Below are positions 1-5,785 of a DNA stretch of 5,788 nucleotides, in pieces. This stretch comes from Planctomycetaceae bacterium. GTDB taxonomy: Bacteria > Planctomycetota > Planctomycetia > Pirellulales > Thermoguttaceae. The DNA lies in the NCBI GenBank assembly GCA_031257725.1, contig JAIROD010000472.1, forward strand, positions 1-5,788. Direction: 5' to 3'. The notes beneath the pieces were generated by a model. The model was not told the DNA's origin and searched no databases. It saw only the letters and a program-made list of their open reading frames with translations. Position numbers and translations under genes: made by a program. How positions within the stretch are numbered: the stretch's first letter is position 1; every line of letters begins with the position of its first letter.

Positions 1-676
1 GAACGGATCATAAAGGACGCGCAAAAGTGATGCGTGGTGTTTTAAACAATGACCATACATCAGTAACAACAGTAAATCACAGCGAGTCGTGGAATTTTGA
101 TAAGACTGGAAACTGGTTACAATATACGAAAAACGGAACCACAGAAAATCGCACCCACAACGCCGCTAATGAATTACAAGGAATTGCCACACACGATGCC
201 AACGGTAACATGGTATTGATGCCCGGCTTGAAAGAAAAATACGACGCGTGGAATCGTTTGATAGAAGTCAGAGATCCAAACGATAATTTAATCGCTCAAT
301 ATGAATACAACGGATTGAACCAACGAATCAAAAAAACAGTCAGCTCAATTGGTTATAAAATCATTCTTTAACGAAAATTGGCAAGAAGTCGAATCACAAA
401 CCGGTTCTGAAATAACAAGTTACATTTGGGGATTACGTTACATCGACGATCTTGTTTTGCGCGAAAAAGGAATTGAAAAATTATATTCTCTTACCGATCC
501 GAATTGGAATGTGTAGCAATTTGTGATTCGATAGGTTCTGTTGTGGAACGAATGAAATACGATGTGCCTTGGGTAAAATCACTTGGTTAAGTATAAATTT
601 TAGTACGAAAAACAGGTCGCCCGACGAAGAAAAATACGCCAACGAAATCGGAATCAATACGGTTTGTACACCATAA
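1..676 (+). pseudogene. Rhs/YD-repeat protein, 3' remnant with three frame changes
   Basis: This is the C-terminal part of an Rhs/YD-repeat protein, a large surface or secreted beta-cage protein family. It is open at the left edge: the frame starting at base 3 reads without a stop to TAA at 369-371. It shows YD-type repeats such as WNFDKTGNWLQYT, HDANGNMVLMPG, YDAWNRLIEVRDPND and YEYNGLNQRIKK. The homology then continues in frame 1 from about 358 (FFNENWQEVES, then YIWGLRYIDDLVLREK and LYSLTDPNWNV, stop at 514-516). It moves back to frame 3 from 513 (VAICDSIGSVVERMKYDV), and then to frame 2 from about 569 (LGKITWLSINFSTK, stop at 674-676). The first change fits one extra A in the run 357-360; the second fits one missing G near 511-515. 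The usual closing Rhs segment (RYYxPxxGRFxSRDPxG) and any variable tip are not recognisable. A frame-3 stretch to 804-806 contains RYNKIQDNRFTLSP, which could be a worn trace of it, but this is weak. The gene is most likely dead. Confidence 0.5.
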
Positions 677-844
677 ATCTGCTGAAATGTTTTGGCTGCC
701 TCCTGCATTGCGTACCAAAACGTTTCGTTACAATAAAATTCAGGATAATCGGTTCACGCTTTCGCCAACATCCAACACTAAATGTGACGAAAAACAGCAC
801 CGTTAAAAAAATAAAATGTTAGTAGTTTCATTGAACATAAGTTG

Positions 845-2389
845 TTACGGAATGTGATTCAAAATGGCGGCTCCCCAAAATCGTCCCAGTACATCAGCAC
901 CACGATCATTCGGATGAAGGAAAAATGTTCCTTTTTTACCGGTCTCATGCCGCATCGCTGATTCGTAATGCGTTTTGAAATAATGATACGCTTTGGTATC
1001 GCCTAAATAAACCCGTGTTTTGTCTGGAGTTTGTGAATAAAAATCGACCAACGACTGAATTTCCAAACCGTAAACGGTTACACGAAGTTGCCCTTCCAAA
1101 AGATAGACGGCGTTGTTTTGTGTTGTATCACTGTACCAGATCGGATAGTGTAACACAATCTTCGACTCAGGATAATCCGTCAGTAACCGATCAACGATTT
1201 CCTTCAGATTCCGCCGATAATCTTCAGGTGAAACCGGTGAACCGTTCGGTCCGGTTACCGCACTGTCATTGGTTCCAAGCATAACCGAAAAGAGGAGTTT
1301 ACCGGATTGATCATTTTTGAACAGATTTGCCGCTTCAATAACTTTAGGAAATTGTTTGTTTTTCGACGGCAGAAAATCGACGGTGGTCAAACCACTGACT
1401 CCTTGATTTGAAAAGGCAACTTCGCCAATACCGGCTTGCTGTTTCAAATATTCCGCGCACCGCGCCGGAGGCGATTGCTCGCCGCCGCCGATGGTAATAC
1501 TATTACCGATAAAAACAATATTTAATTTCGTATCAACCGCCGGAGGTTCTTTGATCGCAACTCCGTCCTCTGCAAAAAGAGGATCATCAAACAAACCAAG
1601 ACTCTTTCGGTTTTGAAACAGTTCCCGAATATCAGGTTTTGTCCGATTCTGATTTTGAGTTTCGAAAACTTTTTTGAACGCTTCCGTCCAAATAGCGTAA
1701 CCGTCCTCGTTTAAATGTAACCGATCTTTGATGAAAAGATTTTCACGAACCTTACCGTCTTCGCCGTTCATCGGCGTGATCACGTCAATATAAAAAAGTC
1801 CCTTTGTTTTTGAAGCCAACTCCTGAACTTTCGTACAAAATTCATCGCCCTGTTGCCAAAATTTTTCACGAACCGGAGCATGAGTTGTCGAAACAAAATA
1901 AATTTCGGTTAACGGATTCGCATTCCAATGCCGTGCAATGTAATACTTAAAATGACGAAAAACCGTTTCAACATTTTTACCTTGCGCAAGATCATTTGTT
2001 CCACAAAAAATAACAACCCGTGCCGGTTTGTACGGTAAATGAATCCGCGTCAGAGCAATGATATTTTGTTCATAATTGGAACCGCCAAAACCGCGATTAA
2101 CCGCATCGTATTCGGCAAATGTTGTTTCAAGTTTCTTACCCCAAAGAGCAAACGACGAACTTCCCACAAACAGCGAACAACCGGGAATCGGCGGATCGTC
2201 CAAACTTCGGTAACTGTAATTCCGAACCGCACCTTCAAATTTGCCCAGTGTTGGTGTTGTTTTCTGCGCTTCGGCTGTTACGGTCAACAAGATCAATGCA
2301 GTCAAAAATGCAAAAACAAAAATACTGCAACTTTTGATCAAAGGTTTTAACGTTGTTTTTGATATTAGTTTTAATATTAATTTTAACAT
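845..2389 (-). CDS. exported protein with two tandem SGNH/GDSL hydrolase domains
   Basis: A 514-residue protein, probably exported, and by family an esterase or deacylase acting on ester-linked acyl groups (often on carbohydrates). Residues 1-41 look like a signal peptide: a basic start, a hydrophobic core at about 21-38, and an AEA site before Q42. Domain 1 (about 70-245) has all SGNH blocks: GSSS at 76-79 (nucleophile probably S78), NRGFGG at 98-103, GTND at 130-133, and DRLH at 222-225 supplying Asp and His. Domain 2 (about 288-514) has GNSIT at 295-299 (S297), NQG at 328-330, GTND at 372-375 and LHPND at 491-495 (H492). However, the position three before that His is F489 rather than Asp. 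ATG at 2387-2389 is the first usable start; the next Met is residue 207. No good Shine-Dalgarno precedes it. It converges on the Rhs remnant and diverges from flhA, so it is probably monocistronic. The substrate cannot be read from the sequence. The SGNH assignment is secure, the exact activity is not. Confidence 0.9.
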   Translation of the reverse strand: MLKLILKLISKTTLKPLIKSCSIFVFAFLTALILLTVTAEAQKTTPTLGKFEGAVRNYSYRSLDDPPIPGCSLFVGSSSFALWGKKLETTFAEYDAVNRGFGGSNYEQNIIALTRIHLPYKPARVVIFCGTNDLAQGKNVETVFRHFKYYIARHWNANPLTEIYFVSTTHAPVREKFWQQGDEFCTKVQELASKTKGLFYIDVITPMNGEDGKVRENLFIKDRLHLNEDGYAIWTEAFKKVFETQNQNRTKPDIRELFQNRKSLGLFDDPLFAEDGVAIKEPPAVDTKLNIVFIGNSITIGGGEQSPPARCAEYLKQQAGIGEVAFSNQGVSGLTTVDFLPSKNKQFPKVIEAANLFKNDQSGKLLFSVMLGTNDSAVTGPNGSPVSPEDYRRNLKEIVDRLLTDYPESKIVLHYPIWYSDTTQNNAVYLLEGQLRVTVYGLEIQSLVDFYSQTPDKTRVYLGDTKAYHYFKTHYESAMRHETGKKGTFFLHPNDRGADVLGRFWGAAILNHIP

Positions 2390-2430
2390 GGGTGTTTAAG
2401 GAGTAAACAGTTGATTGTTGTTTCGAAATA

Positions 2431-2469
2431 AATCACGAAATTTCAACAAGAAATTTAATCACGAATTTT
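2431..2469. repeat. 13-base direct repeat, two copies
   Basis: AATCACGAAATTT at 2431-2443 recurs as AATCACGAATTTT at 2457-2469, with one mismatch and a 26-base period. It lies 42-80 bases upstream of the esterase start codon, so it could be part of that gene's control region. It contains the same CACGAA word as the two larger elements in the window, so it may equally be a fragment of that repeat family. Confidence 0.5.
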
Positions 2470-2472
2470 AGT

Positions 2473-2603
2473 AACTGTCTATTTTCAACGCGAAACACAC
2501 AAAAAAAGCGAAAGGTTACGAACACACACAAATAATTTTTTTCGCATTTTTCATTTTATTTCACGTGCTTTGTGTTGAAAAAGTTAAAACAAAATAGGCA
2601 GTT
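2473..2603. repeat. CACGAA-type inverted-repeat element, copy A
   Basis: The element is bounded by AACTGTCTATTTT (2473-2485) and AAAATAGGCAGTT (2591-2603), which are reverse complements except for one base. Inside, TTTCAAC (2483-2489) pairs with GTTGAAA (2574-2580), and the pairing continues imperfectly through CGAAACACAC-like and TTTCACGTGCTTTG-like arms. No target-site duplication is visible at its ends. Its right end GTGTTGAAAAAGTTAAAAC (2572-2590) closely matches the right end of the second element downstream of flhA (5471-5490). This suggests a dispersed, non-coding palindromic family of the REP or MITE type rather than an insertion sequence; there is no transposase. Confidence 0.55.
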
Positions 2604-2694
2604 CAAGTCTCCCAAAATAAAAAACAGTTAGTTTATTTTAACGGTATTCATTTTAAACACAAGGGAATCTCTAATAATTCAGAATTTACCGAAA

Positions 2695-2764
2695 GTTAAC
2701 GGCGTGGGCTTGCCCCGCGTTGTTAGGTTTAACCCCAAAACACGGGGTAAACCCCGTCGTTAAC
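2695..2764. repeat. GC-rich double hairpin in AT-rich spacer
   Basis: The outer ends GTTAACGGCG (2695-2704) and CGTCGTTAAC (2755-2764) are inverted copies with one mismatch. Between them sit two smaller stems. One is GTGGGCTTGCCCCGC-like at 2703-2719. The other has ACGGGG (2742-2747) pairing with CCCCGT (2752-2757) around the loop TAAA. The GC-rich composition contrasts sharply with the surroundings. The arrangement resembles a REP/BIME-like dispersed palindrome. Neither strand has the T-run expected of an intrinsic terminator right after the stem. Confidence 0.6.
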
Positions 2765-2789
2765 TATTAATTAATTTATTAATTAATAG
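2764..2789. repeat. perfect 12-base AT-rich inverted repeat
   Basis: CTATTAATTAAT (2764-2775) is followed, after two T residues, by its exact reverse complement ATTAATTAATAG (2778-2789). It begins on the last base of the GC-rich double hairpin, so the two structures abut. Possible roles are a symmetric protein-binding site or the end of a palindromic element; the sequence does not decide. Confidence 0.7.
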
Positions 2790-2839
2790 ATTGAAAATAA
2801 AAAATTGAATGATGAGAGATGCCCACAAGATACCCGGCG

Positions 2840-2885
2840 AAACGTAAATAGTTCCTGTTGATTTTACGTTTTTGAAAAAAAAAAA
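2840..2885. other. 9-base stem-loop followed by an A11 run
   Basis: AAACGTAAA (2840-2848) pairs exactly with TTTACGTTT (2863-2871) around a 14-base loop. Two more T residues, a G and eleven A residues (2875-2885) follow. On the plus strand this gives a stem with a short T-run at its 3' edge, so a weak terminator is conceivable, but the stem is AT-rich and no plus-strand gene ends just before it. The A11 run is prone to length variation. Confidence 0.35.
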
Positions 2886-3022
2886 GGTTACATATTTAAT
2901 TGCGCTGACTTATTTAATAATATGAAGTTATGGAATTTGAAAATATTTTTAAACAAAAACAAAAGTGATGATTTGAGTCTTAAAATGCGATTTTTATTTT
3001 TGTACAGGCGAACTTTGGCAAT

Positions 3023-3112
3023 TTAGGGATGTTAAGGATATTGGAGACATTAAATATATTAGAGATATTAGGAATATTAAGGATATTGGCGAGATTAAGG
3101 ACATTGGTGATA
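3023..3112. repeat. 9-base tandem repeat array, ten units
   Basis: Ten back-to-back units of nine bases can be marked from 3023 to 3112, for example TTAAGGATA at 3032-3040 and 3077-3085, TTAGAGATA at 3059-3067, TTAGGAATA at 3068-3076 and TTAAGGACA at 3095-3103. The consensus is close to TTARRGATA. Positions 1-2 (TT) are invariant, while the middle positions vary between G and A. Because the period is a multiple of three, the array is free of stops on the minus strand and reads as a repeating S-L-I / S-P-I pattern. That open frame has no good start context and no domain, so I do not call it a gene. The array ends 46 bases before the flhA start codon. Confidence 0.85.
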
Positions 3113-3142
3113 AATTGGGAAGAATAATTTCTGTGAATTTTT

Positions 3143-3147
3143 GGAGG
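3143..3147 (+). promoter_or_regulatory. Shine-Dalgarno sequence of flhA
   Basis: GGAGG lies 11 bases upstream of the TTG at 3159-3161. The spacing is a little long but acceptable, and this is the only strong Shine-Dalgarno match near the 5' end of the gene. It is the main argument for the TTG start over the in-frame ATG at 3207-3209, which has no such motif before it. Confidence 0.55.
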
Positions 3148-3158
3148 TTCTCAATTAG

Positions 3159-5303
3159 TTGAAATTGCTCTGGATTTTTTTCTATGTAATTCTTATAGTT
3201 CCCTTTATGAATACGGTTGTCGCACAAATTCAAGGGTTGCTCAGAAAAGGACGGGTTGTTGACCTGATTCTGCCGCTTGTGATTTCGGCAAGTTTTCTGA
3301 TTATTCTTGTGCCGTTGCCGGCAACATTGATGGATGTGTTTCTCTCAATGAATATTGCGATTGCCATCATCATCTTGTTCACCACTCTCTTCGTTACGAA
3401 ACCGCTCGATTTCAGTATTTTTCCAACAATTCTGTTGGCAACAACATTGTTTCGTCTTGTGCTGAATATCGCTTCAACCCGATTGATTTTAACCCGCGCC
3501 CATATCGATGCCGAACATGCCGCCGGTGAAGTAATCAGAAATTTCGCCGAATTTGTTACCAGTGGCGGAAATATTATTGTCGGTTTGATTATTTTCGTAA
3601 TTATTGTTGTGATTCAATTTGTTGTGATTACGAAAGGCGCAACACGGGTTAGTGAAGTGGCGGCACGGTTCACCTTAGACGCCATGCCGGGTCGCCAGAT
3701 GGCGATTGACGCCGACCTGAATGCCGGAATTATCGATGAACGTGAAGCAAAACGGCGGCGTGAAGAAATTACACAGGCGGCAGACTTTTTCGGCGCAATG
3801 GATGGTGCCGGTAAGTTTGTACGCGGCGATGCGATTGCCGGAATTGTGATTACCATCGTCAATATTCTCGGCGGACTGTTTATCGGTATGGTGCAATACA
3901 GTATGGACTTGCAAGAAGCCGCAACCATTTTTACACGTTTAACTATTGGTGATGGTCTTGTTAGTCAAGTTCCGGCGTTGCTCATTTCTATTGCCACCGG
4001 CTTGCTTGTAACACGAAGCAGTTACAGCACCAACCTTCCCGAACAGTTTGTCCGACAACTCCTTTCAAAACCGGTCGTGTTAGTTTTGACTGCGTTTTTT
4101 CTGTTTATTTTGACACTGACCGATTTACCGAAGATGCCGCTTTGGACAATTGCGTTGAGTTCGATTGGTCTTGCTCTGCTGATGACCCGCAAGGCTAAAG
4201 CGATTCGGCAAGCGGAAGAAAATATCGCTGCCAAAGCGGAAGCCGAAAAAACAAAACAGTCGGAAGAACAAATTGAGGATTATCTCAAAATTGATCCGAT
4301 GGAGTTGGAAATCGGAGTTGGTTTGATTCCTCTTGCCGACCCTGCACGCGGCGGCGATTTACTGGACAGAATTCACCGTCTTCGCAAGGAGGTTGCGGCG
4401 GAAATCGGGATTATTTTACCGCGTGTGCGGATTCGCGATTCCTTCCAACTCGACCAACTTCAATATCGCATCAAAATTGCCGGACAACCGGTTGCGTTGG
4501 GAATGGTTTATCCCGATATGTATCTTGCGATGGATTCCGGTGTGGCGACGGGGCAGGTGCAGGGAATTGAAACACTTGATCCGGCATTCGGTACGCCGGC
4601 ACTCTGGATTGACGGCATTACCAAAGATCAGGCGGAAATTTTCGGTTACACAGTTGTCGAACCCGGCGCGGTTATTGCAACACACCTTTTAGAAGTAATC
4701 AGAAAACATGCCGATGAAATTCTGACTCGCGATGCAACACAACATTTACTTGACGAGCTCAAAAAATCAAGTCCGGCGGTTGTCGATGAACTTTTGTCGA
4801 AAGTCCTGTCGTTGGGGCAGGTTCAACAGGTTCTCCAATTGTTGTTGCGTGAACAGGTTCCGATTCGGCAACTGGGAACGATTCTGGAAGTGCTTGGCGA
4901 TTACGGTACCAAAACCAAAGACCCGATTCTTCTGACAACTTATGTCCGAACCAAATTAGCCCGAACAATCAGCACACGTTATCGTGACGACAATAATGTT
5001 CTCAATGTTGTGTTACTTGATCCGGCGTTGGAGGATCAGATTCGAGCCGGTTTTGAACACGGTGAACAAGGTTTATATATCCGGCTTTCACCGAATGCCA
5101 TTGAACATCTTTGCAAAAAGATGTTACCGGAATTGGACAAACTAACACAGATGAATTTACCGCCGGTAGTTTTGGTGAATCCCCAAATTCGTACTGCTTT
5201 GAAACAAATGACCAGTGCAACAATTCCGGGGCTGATTGTTTTGAGTTACACGGAGATTACGCATGACACACAAGTTGTCGGTGTCGGCGTTGTTACACTG
5301 TAA
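3159..5303 (+). CDS. flhA: flagellar biosynthesis export-gate protein FlhA
   Basis: FlhA forms the inner-membrane export gate of the flagellar type III secretion system. Its membrane part helps couple ion flow to export, and its cytosolic ring docks chaperone-substrate complexes. The 714 residues are slightly more than the usual 690-700. Membrane segments fall at about 34-52, 58-79, 137-158, 225-245, 266-284 and 303-343, with the FHIPEP signature between them at 163-186 (RVSEVAARF, then DAMPGRQMAIDAD; the family's PGK is PGR here). After it come ADFFGAMDGAGKFVRGDAIA (208-227) and LTIGDGLVSQVPA (261-273). A charged linker (344-375) leads to the cytosolic domain (about 380-714) with TLDPAFG, GYTVVEPGAVIATH and EQVPIRQLGTILE. 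The type III secretion paralogue SctV is less likely, given the close match to flagellar FlhA. The TTG start directly follows an in-frame TAG and has GGAGG upstream; it adds a hydrophobic stretch (4-20) ahead of the usual first helix. ATG at 3207 is the alternative. No flagellar gene adjoins it here. Confidence 0.96.
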   Translation: MKLLWIFFYVILIVPFMNTVVAQIQGLLRKGRVVDLILPLVISASFLIILVPLPATLMDVFLSMNIAIAIIILFTTLFVTKPLDFSIFPTILLATTLFRLVLNIASTRLILTRAHIDAEHAAGEVIRNFAEFVTSGGNIIVGLIIFVIIVVIQFVVITKGATRVSEVAARFTLDAMPGRQMAIDADLNAGIIDEREAKRRREEITQAADFFGAMDGAGKFVRGDAIAGIVITIVNILGGLFIGMVQYSMDLQEAATIFTRLTIGDGLVSQVPALLISIATGLLVTRSSYSTNLPEQFVRQLLSKPVVLVLTAFFLFILTLTDLPKMPLWTIALSSIGLALLMTRKAKAIRQAEENIAAKAEAEKTKQSEEQIEDYLKIDPMELEIGVGLIPLADPARGGDLLDRIHRLRKEVAAEIGIILPRVRIRDSFQLDQLQYRIKIAGQPVALGMVYPDMYLAMDSGVATGQVQGIETLDPAFGTPALWIDGITKDQAEIFGYTVVEPGAVIATHLLEVIRKHADEILTRDATQHLLDELKKSSPAVVDELLSKVLSLGQVQQVLQLLLREQVPIRQLGTILEVLGDYGTKTKDPILLTTYVRTKLARTISTRYRDDNNVLNVVLLDPALEDQIRAGFEHGEQGLYIRLSPNAIEHLCKKMLPELDKLTQMNLPPVVLVNPQIRTALKQMTSATIPGLIVLSYTEITHDTQVVGVGVVTL

Positions 5304-5325
5304 ACATTATTAAAAGTTTTCCGAT

Positions 5326-5351
5326 ACGGTAAACAACCAATATCTTACCGT
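5326..5351 (+). terminator. weak hairpin after flhA, possible terminator
   Basis: ACGGTAA (5326-5332) pairs with TTACCGT (5345-5351) around a 12-base loop, starting 23 bases after the flhA stop. No T-run follows, so intrinsic termination is doubtful. The CACGAA palindrome further downstream could serve instead. Confidence 0.25.
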
Positions 5352-5406
5352 TGACTGTATATTACGAAAAGGTCTATTACGTCAATCAAATAAAATAACC
5401 AATTTA

Positions 5407-5490
5407 AACACGAAAGACACGAAAATTTTTGTTGTCCTTTTCTTATAATTTCGTGTATTTCGTGTGTTTCGTGTTAAAAAAGGTTAAAAC
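5407..5490. repeat. CACGAA-type inverted-repeat element, copy B
   Basis: AACACGAAAGACACGAAA (5407-5424) pairs with TTTCGTGTGTTTCGTGTT (5458-5475), 17 of 18 positions, around a 33-base spacer that holds a further TTTCGTGTA (5449-5457). The arms are themselves built of an 8-9 base word, CACGAAA(G/C)A, repeated head to tail. The right end GTGTTAAAAAAGGTTAAAAC (5471-5490) matches the corresponding end of copy A upstream of flhA. No coding potential is seen. From general knowledge, CACGAA-rich palindromes of this kind turn up between genes in several bacterial phyla; their function is unclear. Confidence 0.7.
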
Positions 5491-5582
5491 AGAAGGGTCG
5501 TTTGTTTTGGCGTATTTTTTTTCTGATGATTTCCCCTTTTGGGGTGGGCGTTTGTAATCGCGGGGAATAATCAAAAGATTCC

Positions 5583-5652
5583 GTCCCGTTAGAACAGCAT
5601 GTTGGTAGAAAACTTGACTTCGTTTGCTACCAAGATGTTGTCCCTACGGGAC
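5583..5652. repeat. 70-base imperfect palindrome (31-base arms, 8-base loop)
   Basis: The left arm, 5583-5613, begins GTCCCGTTAGAACAGC. The right arm, 5622-5652, ends TGTTGTCCCTACGGGAC. They are reverse complements at 25 of 31 positions, with the loop TTGACTTC between them. The mismatches are scattered, and the outer GTCCCGT/ACGGGAC and inner TTGGTAG/CTACCAA blocks are exact. No target-site duplication or transposase is seen. It looks like a mobile palindromic element (REP or MITE type) or a structured RNA; the sequence alone does not say which. Confidence 0.75.
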
Positions 5653-5676
5653 AGAACAAGGAACCTACAGGACAGA
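5643..5676. repeat. 13-base direct repeat next to the palindrome
   Basis: CCTACGGGACAGA (5643-5655) recurs as CCTACAGGACAGA (5664-5676) with one mismatch and a 21-base period. The first copy overlaps the right arm of the large palindrome, so the second may be a partial extra copy of the element's end. Confidence 0.5.
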
Positions 5677-5707
5677 AAACAAACATTCACCGCGACAGAA
5701 TAGTTAC

Positions 5708-5744
5708 CCGCTCATTATCCGCTCTCCGCTATCCACTCTCACTC
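5708..5744. repeat. CCGCT/CACTC low-complexity tract
   Basis: A pyrimidine-rich stretch built of near-identical short words (CCGCTC, ATCCGCTCTC, CGCTATCCACTCTC, ACTC) with a rough period of seven to eleven bases. It is clearly non-random, but too irregular to define a unit. Confidence 0.45.
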
Positions 5745-5757
5745 AATTCATCCCCCG

Positions 5758-5785
5758 TTGTAAAAACGCGCTCTTTTGATATAAT
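5758..5785 (+). promoter_or_regulatory. possible sigma70-type promoter reading out of the window
   Basis: TTGTAA (5758-5763) is separated by 16 bases from a perfect TATAAT (5780-5785). The -35 box matches the consensus at four of six positions. It would drive a gene beyond the right edge. In AT-rich sequence such pairs arise by chance, so this stays tentative. Confidence 0.35.

Larger units (their letters stand above)
2390..3158. other. repeat-rich intergenic spacer between the esterase gene and flhA
   Basis: A 769-base AT-rich stretch with no convincing coding sequence on either strand. It should hold the promoters of both divergent genes, but I could not pick a clear -35/-10 pair for either. 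What it does hold is a series of distinct small repeats, listed separately: a direct repeat, an inverted-repeat element, a GC-rich double hairpin, an AT-only palindrome, a stem followed by an A11 run, and a 9-base tandem array. The only open frame of any length here runs on the minus strand through the tandem array and is a product of that repeat. Confidence 0.8.

Noticed and set aside
481..708. 75-residue open frame on the minus strand
   Set aside because: It lies antisense to the Rhs remnant, whose recognisable segments run on the plus strand here. It has no recognisable motif and no start context of its own.
1015..1284. Plus-strand open frames inside the esterase gene (1015-1284, 2039-2350, 2119-2337)
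   Set aside because: They are antisense to a complete gene with all SGNH motifs, and their translations show no domain.
2473..2603. Insertion sequence or complete transposon
   Set aside because: The terminal inverted repeats enclose only about 130 bases with no transposase, and no target-site duplication is visible. At most it is a non-autonomous palindromic element.
2990..3040. Sigma-54 or sigma-28 flagellar promoter before flhA
   Set aside because: No TGGCAC-N5-TTGC or TAAA-N15-GCCGATAA match of usable quality was found by eye in the upstream spacer.
3023..3112. Tandem units considered as a CRISPR array
   Set aside because: The units are nine bases and directly adjacent, with no spacers, and no cas gene is present.
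2994..3233. 79-residue minus-strand open frame with S-L-I/S-P-I repeats
   Set aside because: The pattern is the translation of the 9-base tandem array, and the frame overlaps the 5' end of flhA. It has no domain or good start, so it is treated as a product of the repeat.
3614..3928. Several open frames overlapping flhA on both strands (for example 3614-3928 minus, 4333-4692 plus)
   Set aside because: They are alternative frames of flhA, whose conserved protein spans the whole interval.
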